Below, one piece after another: positions 34,395 through 44,488 of a stretch of 64,000 bases of DNA (within the stretch, counting starts at the first letter, position 1; the number at the start of each line of letters is the position of its first letter). The stretch is from G965200765 sp965200765 (lineage in GTDB: Bacteria > Pseudomonadota > Gammaproteobacteria > Arenicellales > JAJDZL01). The stretch spans positions 1,674,001 to 1,738,000 of the forward strand of contig OZ241380.1 in the NCBI GenBank assembly GCA_965200765.1. The letters run 5' to 3'. Both the position numbers and the translations under genes were made by a program. The notes below the pieces were generated by a model. It was given only the letters and a program-made list of their open reading frames with translations, did no database searches and had not been told where the DNA came from.

Positions 34395-35573
34395 TCATTC
34401 TTCAACAGGTATTTTACTATACAATAGTTCTTCCATTTTTGATACATGCTTCACTTTTATATCCAAGTATTCAGCTACTTTCTCAACTGAAATGTTGCCT
34501 CTGTTATAGTTACGAAATACAAGTTCCAAGTAACGTTTGCCGAGACAAGCATATTTGAATGAAAAATAATTTCCTTCACCTATGTTTTGATTTTTTTCAG
34601 TCTGATTAGACCATTCAACAGATTTTTTCTCATAATAATATTTTGTTACTCGATTTTGATCCAATAGTTTACGCAATATAGTTTTTCGACTTGTGTGATA
34701 GCGGGTAGCCCATTTTTGAATATTTCCTTCGGATATCTCACAATTGAATGATATTTTATTGAAATCATCCGTAGGTATTAAAAATTCTGTGGGGAATTGA
34801 TTGCAAAGTATCTCAACATTTTTGTCATTGCCAGATAATTGTTCAATATAATTGTCATTTTCGCTATCAACTCCGCCAGTGTGCATCAATAGATGAGCAA
34901 GTTCATGAAACAGGGTGAATATTTGCCTTGTGTTTGGATTGTCGATGTTAATGTAGATTATGGGATAATTAGAATCATACAAGCAGAATCCTGAATATGG
35001 ATTGTTCTTCGACTCCTTGCTACTAAAAGACTCTTTGAATACAAATACTCCGCATTTTTCCAAAGCTATCTTCCAGTGTTTGAATGCCACACCAGTGGAA
35101 AGCCAAGTTGTTTGTTCAGTAATATCAATACCTAAATAATTTCTTATTCTGTTAGCCATTTCAACTGGAAGAGTTGTCAAATCAATATTCAAGTCATACA
35201 ATATTCTTCTTTCTGGTGCTTCCATATATTCCGAAAGTTCAGTTAAATTCATTTGCATTATTTTTGCTTTTCGCAATAGCAAGTGAATCTTTGGCGGAAT
35301 TTTCTGAATCTCTGAATCAGGCAATGTACGAAACGACTGTTCAACTCTATCTTCATCAGGCACGTTTGGAAAAAAGAACAAAGCGACAGGACGGTGATAA
35401 ATTTTGTATGCCAATTTTTCCAACTGACCGTATGTCGGCTTAGATTTTCCACTCTCCCAATTTTTGACTTCATCTACAGTCTTGTTCATTCGCCTGGCCA
35501 CTTCCTCAAGAGTAAGGTTCATACTCTCTCTTGCCCAGATGAGCATCTCGGTACTGGGAGATACACGATTCAT
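34395..35573 (-). CDS. XRE regulator fused to ImmA/IrrE metallopeptidase
   Basis: 392 residues from the ATG at 35573. The N-terminal 60 residues are a Cro/C1-type helix-turn-helix (MLIWARESMNLTLEEVARRM, NKTVDEVKNWESG). The middle region leads to a zinc peptidase motif HELAHLLMH (about residues 223-231), characteristic of ImmA/IrrE proteins (COG2856) that cleave or inactivate a repressor. A C-terminal helical region (ISVEKVAEYLDIK) may be a second DNA- or protein-binding part. Such genes often accompany defence or toxin-antitoxin loci; here it stands at the border of the second restriction island, preceded by a decayed IS fragment. The longer frame to 35702 runs into that fragment and is less likely. 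Confidence 0.88.
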   Translation of the reverse strand: MNRVSPSTEMLIWARESMNLTLEEVARRMNKTVDEVKNWESGKSKPTYGQLEKLAYKIYHRPVALFFFPNVPDEDRVEQSFRTLPDSEIQKIPPKIHLLLRKAKIMQMNLTELSEYMEAPERRILYDLNIDLTTLPVEMANRIRNYLGIDITEQTTWLSTGVAFKHWKIALEKCGVFVFKESFSSKESKNNPYSGFCLYDSNYPIIYINIDNPNTRQIFTLFHELAHLLMHTGGVDSENDNYIEQLSGNDKNVEILCNQFPTEFLIPTDDFNKISFNCEISEGNIQKWATRYHTSRKTILRKLLDQNRVTKYYYEKKSVEWSNQTEKNQNIGEGNYFSFKYACLGKRYLELVFRNYNRGNISVEKVAEYLDIKVKHVSKMEELLYSKIPVEE

Positions 35574-35749
35574 TCTTTTACACCAATTGAACTGAATTGT
35601 AGTGTTGGTCAGTTTTGAAAATTTTTTTAACTTTGAACTTAGCGAATTCCGTCCGTTTACTTTGTTAGTCAAATCTACTTGAGCTAGTCTTTGTCTAGTC
35701 AATTATATCACTGTACTGCTTACAGGGAGTAAAAATACTCCTGTATTCG

Positions 35750-35975
35750 TTGACAAGGCGCATGGTCCATACATTTCCCGAAACAATGTGCGAACGATTC
35801 ATAGTGAATTTGCTCTGCTAGTTTCACCAACGGGTGGTATAGCCAACAGGGCCAAGTTAAGGAAATTCAAAAAATTCATCCTAATGCAACGACTTGTGCT
35901 CAGTATAAGTCTTTTCATCCTTCAATATTGAAAAAATCATGTATTGATTATATAGTTTTCGCAACGCTTACTGAA
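35750..35975 (-). mobile_element. Heavily decayed IS5-family fragment (copy 3)
   Basis: The complement of ATGCAACGACTTG at 35884-35896 is identical to the start region of the transposase in copy 1 (4462-4474) and near-identical in copy 2 (around 37944). On the minus strand it is preceded by a TATAATCAATACATGATT segment like the leader of the other copies. All frames are interrupted by stops. Boundaries are approximate. The wider gap 35574-36087 shows no other gene except the remnant described at 36088. Confidence 0.5.
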
Positions 35976-36087
35976 ACTCACACCTTAGCTCACTCGAATT
36001 TTTCACCCTTCTTTTTGCGCAACCAGCTTCACAGTTTTGTTCTTCAATGGTCCTCCACGAGATTTTTCTAATTCTAATCGCTTTTGG

Positions 36088-36153
36088 TTAGTCATGCGAT
36101 AGATCTACTACTTTAATGTCGTCATCTGCAACCAGTACAACAAGATTGTTCAC
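36088..36153 (-). pseudogene. Truncated partner gene of the AAA ATPase
   Basis: A GTG at 36153 overlaps the stop of the ATPase gene (GTGA) and opens a frame of only 21 codons, beginning with a hydrophobic strand NNLVVLVADDDIKVV and then stopping. OLD-like ATPases are normally followed by a coupled gene whose product begins with just such a strand (LVVLVADK...). I therefore read this as the beginning of that partner, cut off by the IS-related rearrangement. A separate short frame after it (ending about 36007) may be unrelated debris. Confidence 0.45.
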
Positions 36154-37400
36154 CCGAGCACTCCTGAAGCTAAAAGCCAACCAGGATTCGGCCTATTCTC
36201 CCAATTTTTTATTATAGGATTTTTCGTAGCTTGAATTACACTAGTAGAATTTTCTTCATCCCTTGTAAAGCAAATCAAATTTTCCAAACTTGCCAAATTA
36301 ACAAAAGCTGGAGAATGAGTCGTAAGCAATACTTGAGAGTTGTACATGGAAGACAAAGAATCGAAAACTGCGTCTATCGCATTCGGATGAATCCCGTTTT
36401 CAGGTTCTTCAACTATAAATATACCAGTTCCTTGTAATTCTCGATAGTAGGCAGGTAATGTTAGTGCCGTTAGTCTTAGAGTGCCTTCAGAAATCATCCA
36501 TGATGGTAGTTCCATACCACCAAAGAATTTATAAATCATGTAACAGTGTCTGTCTTCTGGACGTTCAATTGTAGAGATTTCAACCAAGTCAGGGACTACC
36601 ATTTGCAAATGCTCAATCCAAAAGCGATACTGTATTGAATCTGCTTTTCGAAATCTTGCAACGAGCCAAGGTAAGTTTGAGCCATCAGAAAGCAATGTGA
36701 AAGCTCTACTTGGCGGGCTAGGCTTTCTAATGGTTTTGCTGTTCAAATTTATTCGTTGCCCTCCATTCGAAAGTAAGTTTCTAAACCAAATAGAGGTTGG
36801 AAATAACTTGTAATCTTCGGGCAACTGCCCCAATGCAGATTTTTGAGGACTAATATTGAAGTCAAAATGACATTCCTCAGATTCACTTCGAAATGTAGCT
36901 TTGCTATTTCTACTTTTTGATATAAGGTTTGTAAAACCAGATTCTGATTCACTCAATTCTGTGGAACTCTTGTTTTGACACTTAATAGAATACGGGATTC
37001 CAGAGTATCGAACATTACTCTTTTTAGCCAGCAACAAGACTCGTTCGCTTACAATTTCAAACTGTTGCATGGCTTGAATGAATTCTAGTGATATTTCGTA
37101 CCTTACAAAATCCCGATTTGGGGTGTTAATTTTTTTTTGTATTTCAGGAGGTATTTTAGCTTCAACTGCCAACTCGATCTTTTTTCCTTGATGTCTGTGC
37201 AAGAGATTTATTGGATTCCAAGTACGCTTATCTACTGCGCTTGACAAATCGTTATTTGCTATATCCCCTACGAATTCAACAACATCTAAAAACGTTGACT
37301 TGCCAGACGCGTTTGAACCCACCAGAATCTGGAATTGATCAAGTGACTGTGATACATTTCGTAAGCATTGGTAGTTCAATGCTTCTATTAGAGTAATCAA
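36150..37400 (-). CDS. OLD/RecF-like AAA ATPase
   Basis: 416-residue ABC-type ATPase of the kind found in phage-defence genes. Walker A is GSNASGKST (28-36) after a short N-terminal strand; Walker B is FIVEEPENGIHP, and the switch region is VLLTTHSPAFVN, together typical of the AAA_21/OLD-type family. No TOPRIM nuclease domain is fused, so activity probably needed the coupled downstream partner, which survives only as a 21-codon remnant. It is flanked on both sides by IS5-family fragments in the same orientation, so the ATPase and its border are part of a rearranged defence region and may no longer be functional. Confidence 0.88.
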   Translation of the reverse strand: MITLIEALNYQCLRNVSQSLDQFQILVGSNASGKSTFLDVVEFVGDIANNDLSSAVDKRTWNPINLLHRHQGKKIELAVEAKIPPEIQKKINTPNRDFVRYEISLEFIQAMQQFEIVSERVLLLAKKSNVRYSGIPYSIKCQNKSSTELSESESGFTNLISKSRNSKATFRSESEECHFDFNISPQKSALGQLPEDYKLFPTSIWFRNLLSNGGQRINLNSKTIRKPSPPSRAFTLLSDGSNLPWLVARFRKADSIQYRFWIEHLQMVVPDLVEISTIERPEDRHCYMIYKFFGGMELPSWMISEGTLRLTALTLPAYYRELQGTGIFIVEEPENGIHPNAIDAVFDSLSSMYNSQVLLTTHSPAFVNLASLENLICFTRDEENSTSVIQATKNPIIKNWENRPNPGWLLASGVLG

Positions 37401-37422
37401 AATCCATCTCCTGTTCGATCGT

Positions 37423-38103
37423 TTATTTTTGATTGAGCAAACTGTTCAACCGTACTTTGACCTCACGCTTTTGATTTACAATGAATACCTGTGAATCGGA
37501 CACTCCAAGACCGTAGTAGCTACGACCAAACACCAATCGCTTCAAATCGCATTTCTTCATTGTTCTTGTTCCTAATCCTGTAATCACCGTCGCCTTCACG
37601 ACCAACTCGAATCTCGATTCAAATTTGTGAAAGCGAATCCGGGCACACACTCAAATCCAGTTACAACTCTTGCTGAAAAAGCTTCTCTCCATAAAACTTC
37701 TGCGCATACGGAATGTCAAGCCACTATTCAATCACTTCTTCATCCAACAAGCCATAGGCATGCCTGAGCAAAGGTAGAGACCAACCATCATTCGAATCGG
37801 AAGGCCCGCATAACCATTGTGCGAGCAATACAATACCTCAAAATGATCTTGAACGAATCCCAGTGAATCTGTTTGGTCAGTTGCACTAGCAGAAGGTACA
37901 GCCGCCCGGCACAAGGCAAGGAAAGGCGAAAAATTTCACTCTGGTGCAACGACTTGGACTTGGACACAATCAATTTTTCTCCTGGATATTACAAGACATC
38001 AAGCAATGATTATACAAATTCGAGCAATCTCATGCTCGTTTTTCTTGAATTTTTTTGAAATGATCCTTCAATAAAATCAAATTCAAGTATACAATTCAAA
38101 AAG
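37423..38103 (-). mobile_element. Decayed IS5-family element (copy 2)
   Basis: Read on the minus strand from 38103, the leader and the transposase start (VSKSKSLHQSEIF) align with copy 1 at 4317-4560. Further pieces align in shifted frames: RMMVGLYL, then LDIPYAQKFYGEKLFQQE, then GLGTRTMKKCDLKRL, matching MMVGLLL, LDSPYAQNFYEERQFQQES and GMGTGALKRSGLKS. At least two frameshifts and several stops are present, and the catalytic C-terminal half is missing. The rest of the gap to 38244 shows no gene. Confidence 0.78.
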
Positions 38104-38244
38104 TGGTGTATCAAGATTGACCAATTCCTATCCACTCCTTTCCGGTTTCCTAAATACTCTTCACGATTCCGTGATGCGAATGCAATTCGTGATCTCATCA
38201 TATATTTCCATAATGACAAAATTTTCTCGAATCAATCCAAAAAT

Positions 38245-41010
38245 TCATGAAACCTTAAACACTTTCATTACTTCGTCACCTAAATTATTGATGACCTTAA
38301 CAGCAATTCGACCAGAAGTAGGCTTGGAAAATGGACGTGAGACGTTACTTTTGAGAGTGTTCCAAGCCTCCTCATCAATTTCAGCTTTGAGTGTCTTACT
38401 TAGTGCTTCGTATGGGTCCGGAGTACCAAGCGGAGTACCAAGAAAATAAGCATGACGCACGAAAAAACTCACACCATTATAGTCAGAATCCAAAAACCAA
38501 CAAGCTATCCCTTCTGGTCCATGACTTCGTAACTCTCCTGAACGGGGATGAAAAACATCCACTCCGTTAATTTTCACCTGAAATTGGTCTTCCTCTATCG
38601 AAATTATCTCAATGTCAGGTTCACCGAAAATAACGAACAGATTTCCTTTGCTTGTGCTGCTCAAATCTTCCGCCATATGAAGGTCTGGGTGCATTCTCGC
38701 CTTGAGTACAGGAAATCCACCTATTCGGTCAAATTCACTTGATTGGACATCGTAGTTGAAAGCACACACCACCAACATATCAAAGCCTGCATCCGCCGCT
38801 TCTCTTGTTGCATCTACTAAGTCAGGTCTAGATACAGTTCCAAACTCCGGACCAACAAATATTGCGACCCGACTTTCTTTACCACTATCATTGACAACAC
38901 ATATGCCTTCAGCGCAAATTAATTTTCCCGGCCACGGTGTGAGAGATACAAAGTCAATCTTGTCCTCTTTGTGAACTTGTTGAGCACCAGATATCCTGAG
39001 CTGGTTTATAATCATTGACACAAAATCTTGATTTTCTCGAATTAGAGTGCCATCATCTCCTCTCGAGTCAAACAACTCATCGTTTTCATCAAATGCCATT
39101 ACACGATGGGGAGAAATACTTTCAACCGTGAACGGACCCGATACACGAACACAAGACTTATCAATATATGGCTTATCATAACGCAACTTGAATTCTGCGT
39201 TTGCTTCAATTGAAGCGTCAACTTCTTTCTGTCTGAAAATGCGTTTTTTCCACCATTCAGTATGAATCTCTTTCGCTTCATCCGGCCATTCACTAGAAAC
39301 TTCATGCGGAACGTCCCACTCATTCCATGATTCCTTCAACATCTGATTTAGTTTTTCTCTTAACGGCTCAAGCTCCTCTTGATATTTTTTCCAAATGATG
39401 TCAATCTCTGCATTTTCTGCGATTGAATTAGGTGTAATACGCGGTACACGATGGTAAACAAAACCTTGTCTTATATCGGATCTAGTTGGTACACTTGATG
39501 GTTGTTTGTTAGATATTTCAGCTTCTTTTCTTTGCCCCTTTGAACTGTCGGAAAGCAAATACCAATCAAATTTAGCTTGCATTAGCCGAGCTCTAGCAAG
39601 TGCAAGTGCTACCCGAGAAGTATCTATGGTAATCCAGCGCCTTCCCCACTGTTCGGCCACAATGGCTACCGTACCAGAACCACAGGTTGGGTCAAGAACA
39701 ATATCACCAGGGTCAGTAACCATTAGTACACATCTTTCAATTGGTCGCTTTGAAGTTTGAACAACATATGATTTATTCATCTCTGGTCCTGTATCAGTCC
39801 ATGTGTCAGTCAATTCAGATGCAACATAATCCGTGTGAAAACGACGGCTACGTAATACAGTTTTTGCGATTTGAATTCTCCCTGCTTTTAGAAGGCGTTC
39901 AAAACCAGGCAACTTAAATCTCCAATGGCTATTGTTTGGAATCGACCAATACTTGCCAAACGCTTCGCGTGGTTGGTTATCGTTATCGCCGCTACCCTTG
40001 GAATGAATAGGCAACGTTTCAAATATTTTTGCATTACTTGGAATCGACTTTGGATTCTTTTTTTGTTCCGAATTCATGGAATGAACTGACAAATTGTCAT
40101 AGAGCAACTGGCTATTACTTGTATTTATGTCTTTGTCTAGAATTAAACGACGAAACTTCATCGATTCTTTTTCTTTCGCATACCAAAGCAAATAATCAAT
40201 AGTGCGTTCAACCGAAGCCATTCGTGGAGTGCCACTATTGGACCGAAAATTGATTTGATTGACAAAATTGGATTCGCCAAATACTTCATCCATAACTACT
40301 CTTACTCGATGGACATTTTGTTCTCCAATTTGTACGAATATGGAACCGGACTCTGACAGTAAATCTCTCGCAACCGTAAGCCTGTCACGTAAATAAGTCA
40401 GGTATGAGTGAATTCCATCTTTCCAAGTGTCCCGATATGCTTTGACCTGTTCTGGCTCCCTTGGAATATCACCATCCTTCACTTCTTTATTATTCGTTTG
40501 CCACTGAAAATTCGAGTTGAATTTTATGCCGTATGGAGGGTCAATGAAGATACACTGGACTTGCCCGCTAAGCTCTTCCCATTCTGCCAATGATGCCATC
40601 ACTTGCAAACTGTCCCCTAATATCATTCGATTTGTCCAATTTGCATCATGGCTATAGAATTCAGTGCGGGTATGTTCCTCCGGCAATCCGTTGAAATCAG
40701 CGAATAAGTCAGATTGGTTAAATTCATTTGAATCAGAATTTTGCATTTTTGCTAAATCATCTATCAACACTTTTGGATGGATCTTTTCCTGAATGAAGAG
40801 CGGCGGTGCTTGGACGACAAGATCTGCCCAATCCCGTGGATCTTTTCCTCTCCACACTAGTTGAGGATCGAGATCTCGATTGCAACGCTCATAGGCTACA
40901 TCTATCGGTCTTCGCTCATCCTTCGATAACATTGGCTCAATTTCGGCTGTTGGAATGTTCTTGCGAGATGCCTCGTCATGTGTCAAATTTCCAACTTTTT
41001 TTGTGTTCAT
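38245..41010 (-). CDS. Type III-like DNA methyltransferase (Mod), island 2
   Basis: 921-residue N6-adenine-type methyltransferase. Motif IV DPPYG is at residues 157-161 and the AdoMet motif DPTCGSGT at 440-447, so the order is again beta class. The region after residue 500 is long and probably carries target recognition and contacts to the Res protein. It follows the res gene at 41097 after 86 bases on the same strand. It is not closely similar by eye to the island 1 Mod, which has a different N-terminus and motif spacing, so the two systems should recognise different sites. Confidence 0.92.
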   Translation of the reverse strand: MNTKKVGNLTHDEASRKNIPTAEIEPMLSKDERRPIDVAYERCNRDLDPQLVWRGKDPRDWADLVVQAPPLFIQEKIHPKVLIDDLAKMQNSDSNEFNQSDLFADFNGLPEEHTRTEFYSHDANWTNRMILGDSLQVMASLAEWEELSGQVQCIFIDPPYGIKFNSNFQWQTNNKEVKDGDIPREPEQVKAYRDTWKDGIHSYLTYLRDRLTVARDLLSESGSIFVQIGEQNVHRVRVVMDEVFGESNFVNQINFRSNSGTPRMASVERTIDYLLWYAKEKESMKFRRLILDKDINTSNSQLLYDNLSVHSMNSEQKKNPKSIPSNAKIFETLPIHSKGSGDNDNQPREAFGKYWSIPNNSHWRFKLPGFERLLKAGRIQIAKTVLRSRRFHTDYVASELTDTWTDTGPEMNKSYVVQTSKRPIERCVLMVTDPGDIVLDPTCGSGTVAIVAEQWGRRWITIDTSRVALALARARLMQAKFDWYLLSDSSKGQRKEAEISNKQPSSVPTRSDIRQGFVYHRVPRITPNSIAENAEIDIIWKKYQEELEPLREKLNQMLKESWNEWDVPHEVSSEWPDEAKEIHTEWWKKRIFRQKEVDASIEANAEFKLRYDKPYIDKSCVRVSGPFTVESISPHRVMAFDENDELFDSRGDDGTLIRENQDFVSMIINQLRISGAQQVHKEDKIDFVSLTPWPGKLICAEGICVVNDSGKESRVAIFVGPEFGTVSRPDLVDATREAADAGFDMLVVCAFNYDVQSSEFDRIGGFPVLKARMHPDLHMAEDLSSTSKGNLFVIFGEPDIEIISIEEDQFQVKINGVDVFHPRSGELRSHGPEGIACWFLDSDYNGVSFFVRHAYFLGTPLGTPDPYEALSKTLKAEIDEEAWNTLKSNVSRPFSKPTSGRIAVKVINNLGDEVMKVFKVS

Positions 41011-41096
41011 TGGTAAGTTACTCCACGGTTCAACTTCGGTGATTACTACTTATGCCATTCAATATTGAGTGAAAGTTGTCTGAAATCTAAAGACAT

Positions 41097-44000
41097 CTAA
41101 CAAATTCCAGTTATCTCCCGTTCGATTAATCTGCTGAATTCGTCCAGTAATATATCGAATTCTGCCTCCATTCCTTCAATGTTTCGAAATTCAGCAAACG
41201 CCCAACGTCCATAATTTCCAAGCTGATTAACCCCGGGAATCCAATATGTATCCATAGTTGCTTTCTTCTCCTTGGCATTTTCACCTCGGAAACCTTTGAT
41301 TTCCACAACTAGTTGTAGTAGATCATCATTTCCTCTGCCATCATCTACTAGTACAATGAAATCTGGTAGATAAATTCTGGATTCTGAGCGATAGTAATAT
41401 GGCACTTCAAACCCTAGATTATCGTTTCTGACATAGGCTCGAACCCTAGGATGTTTCTCTACAATACGACAAAAATCCACTTCCCAAGTACTATCACAAA
41501 TCGCCCAATTAATGTGGCACTTATTCTCATCAGTCTTCCAACGTAGTTCCTTTGAACTAGAAAAATTCACATGACGTGTATTACTATCTGGATTGTATGG
41601 GTCGAAAATGACTCTAATTTGGCGTTCATGACCCGATTTTGCGACTACGCCTCTGGTAATCCGGTCACAAGCAGTGTCAGCTAGTGTTTGATACATTAGT
41701 TGAGCCGGATATGTTCCGTCTACACACACTAGATGTGACTGCAACCATTGTTGAGTAACTCGCTTCAACTGACCAAACAAATGAAATTTCGGTTCTCCTG
41801 CTTGGTCGCGCCATTTTGTCTCCAAAAGCCGCCTAGCCAAATAATAAACTAGAGACATCTGGCGAAGGCTTCCTGTGTGTATTAAATTCATATCTACTCC
41901 CTCACCTATGATTCCCTGGTTCCGCGTAGATGAAGGTCCTACCATATTAGGTTTCAACACCAAGGTAGAGTCATCGTTATATTTTGCCTCAAGACGGTCA
42001 TTCGGAAATTCAACACGGTATCCTGCTATACGTGGAAAGCGAATCTCGCAAGCATCACGCTCTGGTGAAATTGCATGTACACGAATTATTTCCCTTTCAG
42101 GCCCAGGAGATACGACTGCCGGTTTTGCTGTAAAATCAAATGGAATCCCAAAAACATCTGCATACTCGACATTAAAATATCCATCTTCATTGAGTTCATA
42201 GGATTGTCGACGAAGGGCTCTCCCGACAACCTGCTCACACAATAGTTGCGTTCCGAATGCTCTGACCCCTAAAATATGTGTAACTGTATTTGCATCCCAA
42301 CCCTCTGTCAGCATAGATACAGAAACAACGCATCTAATTAATCCACCAAGCTGACCCGGCTTTCCAACCGTGTTCATCACCTCTCGAAGTAAATCTTCAT
42401 CAGTTAAGTTTTCTGCTTTACTTTTGTCACCCGTTCGTTCAATAACTTCGCGTCTGAAACGTTTGATTTCATCCGCTGCTATATCTTTGAAATTTTTATC
42501 CAGCAATTCACCGGATTCCAACTGCCGACTGTCAATGAGCAAAGTGTTTGGACGAGGGAGCGGCTTCCCTTCTCCGTCGAAATTTCTGAATAGTGCTAAA
42601 CGTCCTTCTTCAAACACTGGTGCACCGTCATTCTTCAGGTAGTGGAATCCAGAAATGTATTCATAAATGAGTTTCGATGAAGCAGTGTTGTTACAAACTA
42701 TAATGAAACATGGTGGTACTTGCCTATTCTTTTCTTCCCATAGTGAAAATGTTTTTTCGTAATGTCCGTATAGTGCCTGAAGTGCTGTCTGTAGCTCGTT
42801 CGGTAGACTCAATGGATCAAGTGTTCCCGCATTAGTTCGACCTCGTTTGGGCATATTCTTTCCGATATGCTCCCATAGATTTCGGAATCGCGGCATCTCG
42901 CTTCCCGGAATATTGTCAGTGACTGGTACCCGTGGCAACTTAACAATCCCACATTCAATTGCGTCCATTAGCGAAAAGTCACTCATCGTCCAAGGGAAGA
43001 GAGTGCCTTCAGCGTACCCTGACCCACGCAGGAAGAAAGGCGTTGCCGACAAGTCTACAATACGCTGAATACCAATATACTGGCTGACTGTCTCTAAACC
43101 AGAAATCCAAATTCGTGCAACATCTTGATTTTTCTGTGCTTCAAATCTCTCATCTCCGATTAGTCTTCCCTCGTCATCTCCTTCCATATCTTTTGGTTTC
43201 TCATGATAGCAGTGGTGTGCTTCATCGTTGAGAACCATGACATTACCCCTCATCCCTATCAAGTTGGGCATTACGCGACGAAGCATCTGACCATTAGTCT
43301 CTAGGGATCGAACCTCATCTTTAAGTCTACCCTGTAATAATCTTCGCGCAACTTTTGAAATTTCAAGTTTTTCTCGGCGTTTAAAGGCATGAAAATTTGT
43401 AATAACTATTTTGGATTTGTTAAGCTCAGGTAGCAGACTAACAGGTACTAATTCTCGAGTTTTATAGTAGCTGTCGGGATCATTTGGCAACAAAACCCTT
43501 AGTCTGTCTCGTATTGTTAATCCCGGAGCAACTACTAAAAAACCACAAGTGAAATTTTTTCTTTTTGGATATCGAACAGCATTTATCGTTTGCCAAGCAA
43601 TAATCATCGCCATCACGGTTGTTTTACCAGCACCAGTCGCAAGCTTGAGTGCTAATCTGTCTAACCCGGGATTGGCGTTTTGGTTAGAGGCCCTTAGATG
43701 CTCGACGAATGTTTTTCCAGTTTCCTTAAATTTGGGCGCTACCTCAGTCAGCCAAATGAGCGTTTCGATTGCTTCCAATTGACAGAAAAATGGGCGAGTT
43801 TGACCAAAATCGTGATGCCGCCAGTGTTGCAGGAGAATTTTTGTTTCAGGTGTAACTTGCCAATCTCTCGGATTTTTCAGATTTCTCCAATTATTCACTT
43901 GTACCCGAAGATCATTAATGATCGGCGTTGGGTCATATTTTTGAGACTTTGTCGATACTCCAGTCTGGTCGCCAAACTCAATCTCGACTGTAGCACTTTT

Positions 44001-44168
44001 TTTGGATTTTCTTCCTTTGGGTTTCGGAACCGGCGTTACGAACTCAGCACGTCTCCGACGGTCAATGATTTTATTTGTGGGTTGCCCATCATTGTCCAGT
44101 TCCCAGTGCATTGATGGATATTCGTATGGTGAATTTATGATAGGCTTTTCGAAAAAATTTCTTGCCAT
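41097..44168 (-). CDS. Type III-like restriction endonuclease (Res), island 2
   Basis: 1023-residue helicase-nuclease. Walker A is ATGAGKT (177-183), motif II is DEAH (315-318), and the late helicase motif is VVGRALRR. The C-terminal nuclease is intact: LPDFIVLV with D936, then VVEIKGFRG with E956 and K958, giving a complete PD...ExK site. It resembles the roughly 1000-residue restriction endonucleases that NCBI groups as the BPTD_3080 type. The gene precedes mod in the transcript, the reverse of the usual mod-res order. Unlike island 1, nothing suggests inactivation. Confidence 0.92.
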   Translation of the reverse strand: MARNFFEKPIINSPYEYPSMHWELDNDGQPTNKIIDRRRRAEFVTPVPKPKGRKSKKSATVEIEFGDQTGVSTKSQKYDPTPIINDLRVQVNNWRNLKNPRDWQVTPETKILLQHWRHHDFGQTRPFFCQLEAIETLIWLTEVAPKFKETGKTFVEHLRASNQNANPGLDRLALKLATGAGKTTVMAMIIAWQTINAVRYPKRKNFTCGFLVVAPGLTIRDRLRVLLPNDPDSYYKTRELVPVSLLPELNKSKIVITNFHAFKRREKLEISKVARRLLQGRLKDEVRSLETNGQMLRRVMPNLIGMRGNVMVLNDEAHHCYHEKPKDMEGDDEGRLIGDERFEAQKNQDVARIWISGLETVSQYIGIQRIVDLSATPFFLRGSGYAEGTLFPWTMSDFSLMDAIECGIVKLPRVPVTDNIPGSEMPRFRNLWEHIGKNMPKRGRTNAGTLDPLSLPNELQTALQALYGHYEKTFSLWEEKNRQVPPCFIIVCNNTASSKLIYEYISGFHYLKNDGAPVFEEGRLALFRNFDGEGKPLPRPNTLLIDSRQLESGELLDKNFKDIAADEIKRFRREVIERTGDKSKAENLTDEDLLREVMNTVGKPGQLGGLIRCVVSVSMLTEGWDANTVTHILGVRAFGTQLLCEQVVGRALRRQSYELNEDGYFNVEYADVFGIPFDFTAKPAVVSPGPEREIIRVHAISPERDACEIRFPRIAGYRVEFPNDRLEAKYNDDSTLVLKPNMVGPSSTRNQGIIGEGVDMNLIHTGSLRQMSLVYYLARRLLETKWRDQAGEPKFHLFGQLKRVTQQWLQSHLVCVDGTYPAQLMYQTLADTACDRITRGVVAKSGHERQIRVIFDPYNPDSNTRHVNFSSSKELRWKTDENKCHINWAICDSTWEVDFCRIVEKHPRVRAYVRNDNLGFEVPYYYRSESRIYLPDFIVLVDDGRGNDDLLQLVVEIKGFRGENAKEKKATMDTYWIPGVNQLGNYGRWAFAEFRNIEGMEAEFDILLDEFSRLIEREITGIC

Positions 44169-44236
44169 GACTTTCGATTCAGTTCCTTGATTGCGTCCAG
44201 ATTGATAGTGTCACTACTCTTGTTCAGCTTGTAATT

Positions 44237-44488
44237 TTACACTGTAGACGCATGTCCCATGCAATTACCGAAACAGTAAGGTGCATTGTCCGATTGCTTG
44301 CAACCGCACATGTAGAACTCACCAGAAATCGGTGCCACAAACTTGATAGGCTTGAAGTCAGTCTCGCGATGCTTGCCGTCGCACCACGGCTGCTTGGCAC
44401 TCAACCCGCAACTGCACCAAGCATACTGTACACCTTCTTGAACCATTACGACATAAGGTGCTTTCTGCGGACATTTCGGTACATCCAT
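44237..44488 (-). CDS. Double CDGSH iron-sulfur protein
   Basis: 83-residue small protein with two CDGSH-type motifs that each bind a 2Fe-2S cluster through three cysteines and one histidine: CSCGLSAKQPWCDGKH, and the variant CGCKQSDNAPYCFGNCMGH. In the second motif the usual C-D-G-x-H is changed to C-F-G with an insertion before the histidine. Bacterial double-CDGSH proteins are thought to handle redox or cluster transfer. It is the last gene of the molybdoenzyme/corrinoid operon, directly abutting the hypothetical upstream. Confidence 0.88.
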   Translation of the reverse strand: MDVPKCPQKAPYVVMVQEGVQYAWCSCGLSAKQPWCDGKHRETDFKPIKFVAPISGEFYMCGCKQSDNAPYCFGNCMGHASTV

